From assembly GCA_034769895.1 (NCBI GenBank), contig CM068370.1, positions 46,056,344 through 46,120,343 on the forward strand: a DNA stretch of 64,000 bases. The letters run 5' to 3'. The notes beneath the pieces are model-generated. The model was not told the origin of the DNA and searched no databases. It saw nothing but the letters and a program-made list of their open reading frames with translations. The position numbers and the translations under genes are program-made. Positions within the stretch are counted from its first letter, which is position 1; each line of letters opens with the position of its first letter. Source of the stretch: Magicicada septendecula (taxonomy: Eukaryota > Arthropoda > Insecta > Hemiptera > Cicadidae). Positions 24,461-35,241 of the stretch are shown one piece after another.

Positions 24461-25868
24461 ATGGATAAACAAGAGGGTAAGATCGAAGTGAGCGAGTCAG
24501 TGACAATGGAAGGTGCTAAGATTCATTCAACGCCTATCCAAAACAAACAATGTGACAATAACGATATAGTGAATATGATACAAGTAATGTTAGAAAAACA
24601 AAGTATGATGTTGAGTAATAATTTTAATGAATTTAAGGGCGAGATGAACAGTAAATTAAATGCCTTAAATAATCGTTTAGACAATAGTGATGAAAAGTTT
24701 GAGACTAAATTCGAGGAAATGAGTAGCGATATAAATAGTCGTTTTGACATAAACGAGACCAAATTAAATAAACGCTTTGACACAAATGATGCTAAATTTG
24801 AACAATACAAAGAACAGAATATGAAATTTGAGAATAGCATAAACGTAAAGCTTGACGAATTAACTAATTCATTGTGTAGTATTGAAGGGCGAATTAATGA
24901 AATATGTAGTGAAACGAAAAGAAAAACAGATGAGTTAAGAGAGTGTGTGTGTGTGTGTGTGTGTTGTGTGTGTGTGGTAAAACAAACATGTTAGAATCTA
25001 ACCAAAAAGAACTTGGACAACAAGTAATTATAGTAAATGACAATTTAAAAAGTTTTGCAAGTAAAGCGGGTGATGTAATTGAAAATGGGGTATCAAAAAG
25101 TGATACAGTAAATAATAGCAGTAATATTGAGAGTAGAAAATTAGTTGAGGTTAGAGGATTGGTAGTTAGTGATTGTAATGATTTAGAAAGGGAGTATAGA
25201 GACAGTTTAAATGTAGAGTATGAAGAGAGGGAAAATCTTTCTTGTGGTATAGGTGAAACAAGGTTTCACAGATGTTTTATGAGGACAGCGTTTCCTCCAG
25301 TAGTTGTGTGGAAGACAAGGTGTCTTCAAATGGTCCCTTTATTTTTTGTGATGGTCTTGGAAGTGCCAAGACGAATAGTAAGTTTGTGTTGCCCTCTGTG
25401 TGGAGTGAGATTGTGAGATAGGATTAGGAGAGTGATTATGAAAGAGATAGAGTGATAGAGTTGTTCCGATTAAGTAGAGATTATAAAGGGTTAGTAGGGG
25501 GAATAAATATTGAAAGAAATAATTATATTATGAACAATGTAAACTTACCTTGTGCAGTAGTAAACAATGAGTATATGGATGATAAATATTTACCTGTGGG
25601 GAGAGTTAGTGTATTGGTAATAACAGACAATTGTGGTAATGATGTAATTGTAACAATAAATACTGACGGAGAATGGACAAAAAATACTAATGTAGACATG
25701 ACTTATGATAAGGTAATAATGGGGGGTAACCCTATGCATTATTATTATGGTATATTGGAAAAAATAAATTTTTATGGTTATAACACAAAAAATAGCCATA
25801 TGATGTGTATACATGAAATTGAACAATGTTATGTGCAGAAAAGATTAATTTTCGATGACGGAGGTTAG
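24461..25868 (+). pseudogene. Gag-like ORF of inner element, broken
   Basis: ATG 24461 opens a product with an HSTP motif and a coiled-coil region of repeated RFD/KFE heptads (24650-24830), ending LTNSLCSIEGRINEICSETK. This is almost the same as the ORF at 63539. A (GT)n run at 24943-24980 inside the frame shifts it. A second shift lies before 25270. Two in-frame TAG codons precede the C-terminal part (25452-25868), which ends RLIFDDGG like the outer element's RLIYDDGG. The conserved C-terminal block includes YLP, NTDGEW and TNVD. The copy is dead as a protein despite its nearly identical LTRs. Confidence 0.8.
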
Positions 25869-26927
25869 ACAGTTTAAGAATGAACATTTAATTATGTGAG
25901 TAAATGATAATTACTTGGCTTATTAATGTAATGACGTGTGGTAAACAAGAAAATTATGACGAAAATTTGTAAATAAATGTGTTAGTGTTAAATGTATTGT
26001 GTCAAGACTATATTGTTGGAATGTAGATTATAGTTTATGTAACAATGTTTGTAGTATGTTATAATAATAATATTTTATTTTGTTAATTAACAATAATAAT
26101 TAACAAGAGGTAATAATCAATTTTATTTTGCATTGTGTGTCTATATTTCAAGTGTTTTAAATAATGTAACTAAAGCCAAATGGTTTTGAGTGGAGGAGGA
26201 ATTAAAGTAATTTATAAAGGTGAATTTTATTAACAGTTAGTAATTGAGTAATATGTCAACACTAAAAGTTGTCTAAATTGAAAATTGAAGGAAGTACATG
26301 TGTTGGTGGTGTTGTAATCAGGAATGTTGAGACTGAGTTTGTTTATAAAACAAGCCTTGTAGACAACTGTTAATATAAACAGGTGTGTTGTCTGTTGTGT
26401 GACTAATGTTTACAGTCATGCTCGAGTTGACAACAACAAGAATGTTGTAGTTTGATGAATCAGTGCTATGAGTAAATCCTATTATGAAACAAAAGAAATA
26501 AAAGACGTGATGAAATGGAGGTAGCTTTTTATGAATGACAAGGAAATAACGTAGTGTTTTGATTGTAATACTGTCAATATTTATGCGAAAGGGTTTTGTT
26601 AATGGAGAATTATTTTGAAAAAATGTAATAAAAGTAAATGAAATTGGTAATTAAATTAATTGAAAAGGTGAATTTTAAATATGAATTTAAACTTATTCTG
26701 ATTTCAATTTTAACTGTAATAGTAAACTAAATAATAATTGATGAAAAAATAATGAGTAAAATAATTACTTTACTTAAATTGAAAACTGAAGGAAATTTTG
26801 TATGGATATAATCAAAAATGTTCAGGCTGAGATAGAGTTTGTAAAATAAGATGTGCATACAACTGTTCATGTAAACCTTTATAAATGTCAATCTATGTTT
26901 TATGTTTAACCGTAGATTCCCCACCTA
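25869..26927. other. AT-rich internal region of inner element
   Basis: No ORF or motif recognised between the gag-like ORF and the long-TIR insertion. Confidence 0.5.
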
Positions 26928-28817
26928 TACCCTGATTAACAAAAGAAAGTGACTGGCGGAGCGGCCGCGCGGCGACCGAGTTTGTAGTAAAAACATTCCA
27001 CTTAATAACCTCGTGGTAACGTAAAATACAGGGCTAGAAATGTCTAATGAACTGTATTTTAATCATGAATTAAAGACGTTTTTAACAAACTTTTCTAATT
27101 TCTAAAATCTTTTTTCAATTAATTTACATTGAGAGTTAAATAAAAAAATACACGAATTTGAAATAAAAATTTAGTGTTTATTGTTTTTATTACGTAAGAA
27201 CTCAGAGGTTAAGCATCGGAAAAACATTTCTTGTAGATAAATGGTAGTCCACCTTCTTTAGTACAATATATCAAAAATTGAGATTCCTACGAATAATATT
27301 AACGACGTTATTAATTTTTTCCAAATGTACTGTTAACTCCGTTATTAATAATTTTTTTCATTGAGTTTTTTCACAGTAAGCATAACAAAATTGTATTCAT
27401 CAATAAAAAGTGGTATGTAACCTTCAAATATTACGAAATATAACAGCAATCAGTTAATATAGAAAAATTAGAACTAACATCGCTCAACGGCGCGCCATCG
27501 AGTCAAGGTACAGTAACAGCCCAAAGAAAGTGGTGCATACGCTCACGGCTCACGCATTGACACAGCCAACTTGCTACGAGCCACCAACCTCTCATATAAA
27601 TATACAGAGATTTTAGTTATCTGTCTACTTATTTAATCTAATCTGTCTACCTGGAGATCTGACAAAAACTTACATCTGACCAGACTTTTGTGGTTTAGTT
27701 GAACTACATGCTTTTTATAACAGATGGTCTTGAATGATTGTTTATCACTCTTTTGCGGTACGGTATTTATTGTTTTCTTGTTAATAAACTATTTTTGTTT
27801 TGTGATCAGCTTTAATACTACTAATTGAAGTGCAATGTAATTACTGGAAAATTGTTAATGCCATTCAAATTTCTCAACAACTAATTATTTAACTATGAAA
27901 TACAGTTTACAGTTTAAAACTACCGAGCAAAGCTCAGTCTACCAGATATTGCATAATTATAACAGTATTTTACTGTTATAATGTATTGAAATGTAAAAAA
28001 CAATAAGTAAATTACTTGTTATTAGCATTGACAAATAAATAATAAAGACAGTAAGGTACTTACAAGTATTGTAGTGTTCTTCAGCTTTTATGGAATCCGC
28101 TCATAAAATATGTGTATAAATCATAAAAATACACTAGTAAAACACTCTATAAGAAACACTTATAGCTGTGAGTTAGTAGTCTTCAAACGAAGACGGTAGC
28201 GCGCGCGAATAAAATGGGTCCACTAGGTTCTGACTGTACTTCCGCCGCAGAGCGCCACGCACTGCTCTCTGTGAAATTCACTTTATATATTAATCCATTG
28301 TAGTATTCCTATCACGTACAAGGTGTAAGTTGTATATGTCTTCTACACTTAGTTATCTAAAGAGAGCGTCACCCAAATCTCATTCATGTACAACTTTTAA
28401 CAACTGAGTTAACACGACATTAGACAAAAATTAATAACGTCGTTAATTTTAATCGTAGGAATCTCAATTTTTGACATATTGTACTAAAGAAGGTGGACTA
28501 CAATTTGTCTACAAGAAATGTTTTTCCGATGCTTAACCTCTGAGTTCTTACGTAATAAAAATGATAAACCCTAAATTTTTAATTCAAATTCGTGTATTTT
28601 TTTATTTAACTCTCAATATAAATTAATTGAAAAAAGATTTAAAAAATTAGAAAAGTTTGTTAAAAACGTCTTTAATTGATGATTAAAACACAGTTCATTA
28701 GACATTTCTAGCCCTGTATTTTACGTTTCCACGAGGTTATTAAGTGGAATGTTTTTACTACAAACTCGGTCGCCGCGCGGCCACTCCGCCAGTCACTTTC
28801 TTTCGTTAATCAGGGTA
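26928..28817. mobile_element. Non-autonomous DNA element with about 390-bp inverted repeats
   Basis: The left arm (26928 to about 27320) begins TACCCTGATTAAC then AAAGAAAGTGAC. The right arm (about 28430-28817) is its reverse complement with few mismatches. TA at 26926-26927 and 28818-28819 is a plausible TA target duplication. The outer element has the same flanking sequence uninterrupted (TTCCCC ... TGACCGTG near 32400-32442), an empty site supporting insertion here. The middle (27330-28430) has two GC-rich patches (27480-27590, 28190-28270) but no ORF. Class is uncertain; a TA duplication suggests the Tc1/mariner group. Confidence 0.8.
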
Positions 28818-28821
28818 TAAG

Positions 28822-29290
28822 TGCGGCCATGACCACACCAGATCATGACCGTGAAAGTAGTTAATTGTGACAAATCATAAATTTTACTTGTTATAACCGG
28901 CTTGTGGTTTGTTTTTGTTTTGTTATCCCGGTGGTTTGTTAGATTTAGTAGGGGGGTTATTTTTAGGGGAATCTACCAATTTTTGGAACAGGGCTATTTT
29001 CACCCAGATAGGGGTGGTAGTCCATTAGGGGCGTATCAATCAATATTAGTAAGTATATTATGCTGAATATTTATTGTAACGCCGAAGCAAGGATGGGGGT
29101 GGAATAAAAGAAAAAAATGTCCACCCCTTCCGCATCAGTCCTTGTGGAAGCAACTGGGCGCTACAGTCCAGGGGGGGTAATAGTGAGTGTGGATGGGGGG
29201 TGACCCTGTTACAGGTCACGAGGGAGATATGGTTTACGGCTAGGATGAGGCCGGCGATGGTCAAGAAGCCTAGTGCTGAACACAGTAGAA
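28822..29290 (+). ncRNA. Conserved structured-RNA region, inner element
   Basis: Stems visible in the sequence: CGGCCATGA (28824) with TCATGACCG (28843-28851); GGGCTA (28991) with TAGTCC (29018), enclosing CACCC/GGGTG; CAAGGA (29088-29093) with TCCTTG (29139-29144), enclosing GGGGTGGA (29096) with TCCACCCC (29120-29127); GTGACC (29200) with GGTCAC (29214-29219), loop CTGTTACA. Between the last two is TGGGCGCTACAGTCCA (29155-29170), identical in the outer element. See 32392-32860 for the counterpart with changed but compensating pairs. It acts presumably in genomic RNA (packaging, translation or export); the role is unknown. Confidence 0.7.
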
Positions 29291-30092
29291 TGTAACGGGT
29301 ATCAGGGGTTAAGGGATATGTAGGGGGGGTAGAGAAAAAAACATATAGTAGTTAAGAATAAAGATTCTTGAGGATAATTTTTATTTCGTAGTCACAATTG
29401 TTGTGATTTAATGCGATTTTGTATAATCAATGTGTTATTTTGGATGGGTAATATTGTACTGGGAACATTATTTAATTTGTCTGGAATGCATATGTACTAA
29501 GGCTAGGATACTGTAAACCTATATTGCTCTGTTAACACTGTATCTTCTAGGGTTAAGTTATAGAGTTGATGGAAACCAATGTTGATGATGATCCATTTAT
29601 ATTCGATGTAAATTACTTTTGGTGGGGAATAATGTTTTGCTAGGGGAGTAAAATTACCAATATGTAAAATTACCAATATATAACTGGTATACGGGTTTTA
29701 TGTACTCAAGAAATGTAAGCAGACAGTAAGTTTGTATTGCTATATCTACATTACAAATTCAAGGAAGAACCAGTACTTTATATAAACATGAACCAGTACT
29801 TTGCAATTAATGAACCAGTACGGCTAAGAGGAAACCAATCAGTTGTGGATACGGTATAATGGAAGGCCTGTTTGTTAATTTTTTAATTGAATGTTACAAA
29901 GTCAGGCGTTACTGTGGCGGGCGCCTATCTGATTTTATGGTGTTGGGATCTCGAGCAGAGAAGTCCAGTAAGGTCGGATGGGTGCGACCACAGACACCGG
30001 ACTAAGGGGGGGGTAAGTACCAATGATTTTAGTAAAGAGTTAAGGGGGGTCGCGGTGCCATATCCTCACTGACCCTCTTAGGTTTTAGGCAA
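29291..30092. other. Internal 3' region of inner element
   Basis: Mostly unrecognised. Positions 29929-29972 (GATTTTATGGTGTTGGGATC ... AGAAGTCCAGTAA) are conserved in the outer element at 35033-35073. Confidence 0.5.
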
Positions 30093-30126
30093 TGAGAGTT
30101 TGTATGTTTCGGCATACAACCTCTCA
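30093..30126 (+). promoter_or_regulatory. Hairpin just upstream of the polypurine tract, inner element
   Basis: TGAGAGTTTGTATG (30093-30106) pairs with CATACAACCTCTCA (30113-30126), with one mismatch, over a short loop. It lies 15 bp before the 3' LTR. The outer element has the same hairpin with altered pairs at 35194-35229. Confidence 0.7.
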
Positions 30127-30141
30127 CTGGGAGGGGGGTAT

Positions 30142-31177
30142 TGTAACGGTACAGAATTGTGTGCTACCATAGTTTCAATTTAAATCAGTAAATTATTAAT
30201 TGTCAGTATTCACCTGTGAGGTGCCCCTTGTAACCAGCAACATAGTGTTATCATAAACTGTTGATGTCTGGACTGCCCAGCCCAGACATATTACGCAACA
30301 GCTCTCCAGCAGTCTCTGTGTGTGTGTGAATCACAGTAAGCAGATTGTCACCATAGTGTTTGCATCAGATAGAAGCAGCATACAGTTCATTAATAAAAAC
30401 AGTGGCCTCGGGCAGTTACGGTAGGCCAAAGCGATTACAGTAGCCTAGGCCTACCGAACCTTATTAAAAAGTGTGCAAAAAGAGTAAAATGAAGAAAGAG
30501 ATAGAGACAAAAATGAATACGTTAATTTGTGCAGTTAGAACAGTTCTTTGTGATGTGGCGAATGTGAAAGTGAACTATGAGTGATAGGGTAACAACTGGA
30601 CCACATGTCAGTTAAGTAACAAATATATACAAAAGTGACTCCTTAACAATCTGATATCAGTAAAAAGCTATACAAATTTAGATTTATAAAAGAATTAATG
30701 AGAATACAATAAAGGGGGTAAAAGTTATACATTTAAGGGGAGAAATCATGAATAAAAGTACTGGTTACTAAAAAATAATTAGTTGATAAAACCTGTGTTT
30801 AAACAAATTCATGTTTTTTAGCTGTACTTAATAAAATAAAATCAAGTTTGTTTAGGGATATAAATATGTATTAGAGTAGTTATTTCGTCATCACCATTTC
30901 CTATTCTGTGCTGAAAACCTCGTCTAACGTTCTATGGGATTTTCTGAGTTTTAAGGGTAGTCAGTTAGCGGGGTTATTAAAATTTTTATAAAGGCAAGAG
31001 TGTTTAAGTTTACATATTCATCTAAAACATATGTTGCCGACCTGGGCAATAATAAGGTAAGTTTAAAGGGGAATATGACGGTAGGTAAAATTCTGGCAGC
31101 AGTGAGCAGTAAGTATTCATATAATATTAATGAAATCTTCTGATATAATATAATGGTAGAAAATCAATACCTTTACA
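30142..31177 (+). repeat. 3' LTR of inner element
   Basis: About 98.6 percent identical to 23180-24213. Preceded by the purine-rich tract GGGAGGGGGGTAT and followed by GGGG of the target duplication. Confidence 0.92.
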
Positions 31178-31181
31178 GGGG

Positions 31182-31652
31182 GGTAGTGACAGGTGTTATG
31201 ATGATGAGAGATGTTTTGAGAGAGAGTTGTGTGCAGATAGGGAGATAGAATTATTTCAGTTAAAGAGAAATTATGAAGAGCTGATAGAGAGGTTAGAAGT
31301 GGAGAAGATAAACAATATGAAATACTTACCTTGTGAAATAGATATTGATGATTATTTTGATAATACTTTTGTAAATGATAAATACTTACCTAACGATGTA
31401 ATTGATATAGTGGAGGAGTATAATGATAAAATAACTTACCTTATGTTAACCAAAAATACTGATGGAGACTGGAATAAAATTACCAATGTAGACGGGCTTT
31501 ATGAATTAATGGTAGACAGAAATGTAGTTAATTATTGTGTTAATGTAAATAACGACAGTAGTCATTATAATGATCATTACAATATAATGTATGTTGACAA
31601 GAATGACTTGTGTTATAAATATATAAGACTAATATATGATGATGGTGGTTAA
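31182..31652 (+). CDS. Gag-like ORF of outer element, part 2 (C-terminal 156 residues)
   Basis: Resumes the frame broken at 23179. With the inner element and one GGGG copy removed, codons run on without a stop to TAA at 31650-31652, making about 503 residues in all. The part holds an acidic helix-prone stretch (about 31200-31310), then the C-terminal block with YLP, LTKNTDGDW, TNVD and a final RLIYDDGG. That block is shared with the inner element's 25452-25868. I do not recognise the domain; no nucleic-acid-binding or catalytic motif is evident. Confidence 0.75.
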   Translation, partial: GSDRCYDDERCFERELCADREIELFQLKRNYEELIERLEVEKINNMKYLPCEIDIDDYFDNTFVNDKYLPNDVIDIVEEYNDKITYLMLTKNTDGDWNKITNVDGLYELMVDRNVVNYCVNVNNDSSHYNDHYNIMYVDKNDLCYKYIRLIYDDGG

Positions 31653-32391
31653 AATAAAAAATAAGTGAATGGACATTTTAAATATTTTAGTTTATGGTTA
31701 TGACCTGACTAGATTATGAAATGAAGTGTGGTAAACAGAAAAATAATGACAAGAATTTGTAAATAAATTTTAGTGAAATTAATTGTGTTTGTACTGTAAA
31801 AGGTATTTTATGTAAACAATGTGTGTATGTAGTAGAAATCAATTTAATAAAAATAACAATATTTCGGCAGACTAAATAAATAACAAGAATAATTATGAAG
31901 GTAATAAATGAATTGTAATTGTTTTAGAGTAAAATAATTAAAACAATTTGTGGTTTACGTAATTGATTGAATCAAATAATTTGAGATGTTTTATATTCTT
32001 GATTGATTTAAAATGTTATATAAAGAGATTTTGATGATGAATTTAAATGAGTTTAGGAGATTGGAACTTAATAATAAATAGTAAATGAATAAATGTAAAA
32101 TGTGTTTAGTTTGTGGAATAACATGGTTGTTAAAATGTTTCAGAAGATACATGGAGTTATGTACATTATTTGGTGTTTATATTTTTGTGTCCATGACAGT
32201 ATATGAGTGATGTACTGTAAGTATGAAATTTACAAGAAAGTGAAATGTTTGACGTTTAAAAAGTTAAAAGTGTAGATGAGTCTAAGAGATGTTAAACATG
32301 AAAAAATTGAATTAATAAAATAACCAAACATATAAGAATTTACCCACCATAAATTGTAGTAACGGTGTCAGTGTGAACCTTATATGTCTTT
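31653..32391. other. AT-rich internal region of outer element
   Basis: No ORF or motif recognised. Confidence 0.5.
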
Positions 32392-32860
32392 TGGTAGTTT
32401 CCCCAATTTTCGGGCGGTCACGGCTTCACCGAACCCTGACCGTGGATTTATAATGTAAGTATATTCCAAATTGGTGAACATAGAAATTGACTGGGGGGTA
32501 ACTCCGGGGAAACTACATAACTATGGAACAGCGGCTATCATCGAAGGTGGTGATAGTGCCGTAATAAGGGTGTGTGAATCATTTTAGTAGGATTACTGGT
32601 GTCCTTGGACATCAGTAATGCCGAATTTTATATAACGCTGAACCAAGAACGGTATAGGCAGCGTCTATACCATATATATGTAAACTTCAGTTCTTGGGGA
32701 TGCAAATGGGCGCTACAGTCCAACACCAGGAAACAATAGCGTGTGTGGAAAAGGAGCTGGCCGTTACAAGCCAGGGGCACAGATAACGCATCTGTGCACA
32801 AGGTAAACGCTCGATCCGGTTTATCCGGCGGGTGGTTACCTAATTGTAACTGGGTATAAG
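32392..32860 (+). ncRNA. Conserved structured-RNA region, outer element
   Basis: Counterpart of 28822-29290. Stems: CGGTCA (32415) with TGACCG (32437-32442); CGGCTATCA (32532-32540) with TGATAGTGCCG (32551-32561); ATTACTGGTGTCC (32592) with GGACATCAGTAAT (32607-32619); CCAAGAAC (32643-32650) with GTTCTTGG (32690-32697), enclosing GGTATAG/CTATACC; CTGGC (32757) with GCCAG (32770), loop CGTTACAA; GCACAGAT (32777) with ATCTGTGC (32790-32797). TGGGCGCTACAGTCCA (32707-32722) and the loop GTTACA are unchanged from the inner element, while paired bases differ in a compensating way. Confidence 0.7.
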
Positions 32861-35193
32861 GGGGGAATTTAAGAAAATTGATGTAGTAGGAGGGTAACTG
32901 AAAAAATCAGTGAGAGGGTGATGACATCTGTAAACAGCGGGCGATCAATTTCACTTCCTCTATAGAGAAAGTTGGTGGTTGACGACCTAGTTCCTGTTCA
33001 GTAACAGTTGCTATAACTATGACTCGATGATTAGTGATGTATTTCCCTTATGTGAGCAAAATGATTTTAAGCACTAGGTTTAATGTTAAGGATTCCAAAT
33101 CCACCAGAAGATTCTATAATGATAACTGTATAATTTTGTGTATGTGTGAGTTATATGAAGTGTGTTGAGAGAAAGGTCATTGACATGACAGTGGGACATC
33201 AGCTGACTGTTGGGGTTATATATGTATTATGTCACTTATAAGTGATTGCAGAATTTTATGAATATAATTAAATGTTTCGATATAATATCTTCAATGTGTT
33301 TAAAAAGTTCAATGGGTCTAAGAGATTTTAAGTCAAATGATGAAACTGATTTGATAGTTTTGAATTTTCAATGGTTAATGTAATGTAAAATGTGGTAAAG
33401 GTTAGAATTTGGGTGATTATTATTTCAATAGGACATTTAAGTCAGTCCAAGGTAACGTTAAAGGGGTGTTAAACCAGAATAAGATTTTGTGAATAAAGGT
33501 AAGATAGAAAACTGAGTATTAATAGTGACACAGTGGCGATAGTGAGTAAATATAGAAAAATGAAAGTGATGTAGTGAGAGTAATTAGATGGGGAAATTTT
33601 GTAAAAGGGGTTGGTGTGATAAGGAGTCCTCAACGAAAAGCGTTGTGGTGGGAGGTGAATAGTTTTAAATGGGGTTTGGTGGGGTTACCTAGGGAGAGTC
33701 CAGGAACCCATAAGGGAATGAGCATTGGGAAGGGAACACACGTCCTAAGTACAGAGGGGGTAGAGAGTATTTGTTATAAGGGTAGAATGATTCGAAATGA
33801 GTTAAAGTAGTAAGTTAGTGGAGATAAATATTTGTGAGGGAGTGGTGTCAGACTAGGTAAATCTGTTAGTGAGTGTTAGAATTAGAAGGGAGTTACGGTT
33901 ATATTTAAACACCCATTTGTAAGTCGAATTATTATGAATAACTAAGAGTCACCCAAAATAATTGATAATGAAAGTGTTAAAGAGAAAATCAGAGTTAAAA
34001 TGTAATAATAAATGAACCCAGTAAACGATTGAGTAGAATTTGGAAATAAATTAAAGCTATAAAGTGTGTAAATTTTGGTCCACTTAAATGCGAATTTTAT
34101 TGTCAATTATTTATTGTAAGGTAATGACAACAATGTTATTTATGAGTATTCTCTATTTTATTACGTTGTATTATGTTTGAGTGTACAAAATTATAAATAT
34201 GTGATGAATTTTACTTTGTATAATTTTTGAGATGTATCTAGGGCAAGGTCATTCACCTGACCCAGAGAGATGAGCTGATGGCTGATGTTAGAGACAGGAC
34301 AGGTTTCTAGTAATTGATTCATGAAATTTTGTTACTTAATTAAATTAAATAATTTTATTTTTTCTTGATATTGATAAAAGACATATAGTTTGGAAAATTA
34401 AAATTTTTTTGAAAAAAAAAAAAAAAAATTTATTTTTGCTTGGAGTATAGATTGTTTTTATGTCCAGGGTATTTTGTGGGTTATATGTATTGTTAATGTG
34501 TTAACTGATTGATGTTATTCATATAATGTGTGTTATAAACAAATGTAATAATAAGTGAATTTATGATTTAAGAAGATGTTCAGTTTATTTGTTTTTATGA
34601 TTGTTAGTAGTTAGTGAAGAAGGGTAGATTCATGTAAACGATTTTGGGGTTTTGTTGAAATTAATGGTAATATAATATTTTGATATTGGAATTAGATTAA
34701 TTTCTTTGAGTTAACAGAATTTAAATGATTTAAGTGGATTTGTCTAATTTAGTTTGAGTTGAAACTGTAAAGTCCAATTGATAAAATATTAGGAGAAATA
34801 ATTGAAGTTCAAGTATGACATATTTTATAAATTTTAAAGCAACAAAGTAGTGTAGAGATGTTATGATCAGTAATAATGAGTATGTGTACGCACCCAGTAC
34901 TTGCTAATGGCAACCCAGTGTGCATGTAAGGGGCAACATATCGGTTGAGGATCTGGTATGGTATAAGGCCAGGGTTTTGATTTTTTGGGTGGAATGATAG
35001 AAGGTTGGGTGTACTATGGTGAGTATCTGTCCGATTTTATGGTGTTGGGATCTCGAACAGAGAAGTCCAGTAATCTCGTTCAGGTGCAGCCATAGTCGCC
35101 GAGCTAGGGGGGGTAGTTTACCCATGATGTGTTAAGAATTAACGGGGGGTTGTTGGCGCCATATCCTCACCGATCCTCTTAGGGGTTTAGCAA
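32861..35193. other. Internal 3' region of outer element
   Basis: Long non-coding part. The open frame at 33574-33810 has no counterpart in the inner element and no recognisable domain. A poly-A run is at about 34412-34429. Positions 35033-35073 match the inner element's 29929-29972. Confidence 0.5.
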
Positions 35194-35229
35194 TGAGAGT
35201 TTTTATGCTTTTGGGCACAAAACCTCTCA
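35194..35229 (+). promoter_or_regulatory. Hairpin upstream of the 3' LTR, outer element
   Basis: TGAGAGTTTTTATGC (35194-35208) pairs with GGCACAAAACCTCTCA (ending 35229), with two mismatches. The outer stem (GAGAG/CTCTC) is the same as in the inner element and the inner stem differs. It ends 12 bp before the LTR. Confidence 0.65.
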
Positions 35230-35241
35230 TTGGGGTTGTAT

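Larger units (their letters stand above)
23180..31177 (+). mobile_element. Inner pol-less LTR retroelement nested in the outer element's ORF
   Basis: LTRs 23180-24213 and 30142-31177 (1034 and 1036 bp, TGTAACGG...TTTACA) differ at about 14 positions plus a 2-bp indel (roughly 1.4 percent). They are therefore younger than the outer pair, as nesting demands. GGGG on both sides (23176-23179, 31178-31181) is a 4-bp target duplication. A primer-binding-like string TTGGCGACACACTGCC follows the 5' LTR at 24214. The interior holds a broken gag-like ORF, a 1.9-kb long-TIR insertion (26928-28817), the conserved RNA region and the 3' hairpin. A purine-rich GGGAGGGGGG tract precedes the 3' LTR. No pol. 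Confidence 0.92.

Noticed and set aside
33574-33810. 78-residue frame in the outer element's 3' region
   Set aside because: No counterpart in the inner element at the same place and no recognisable motif.
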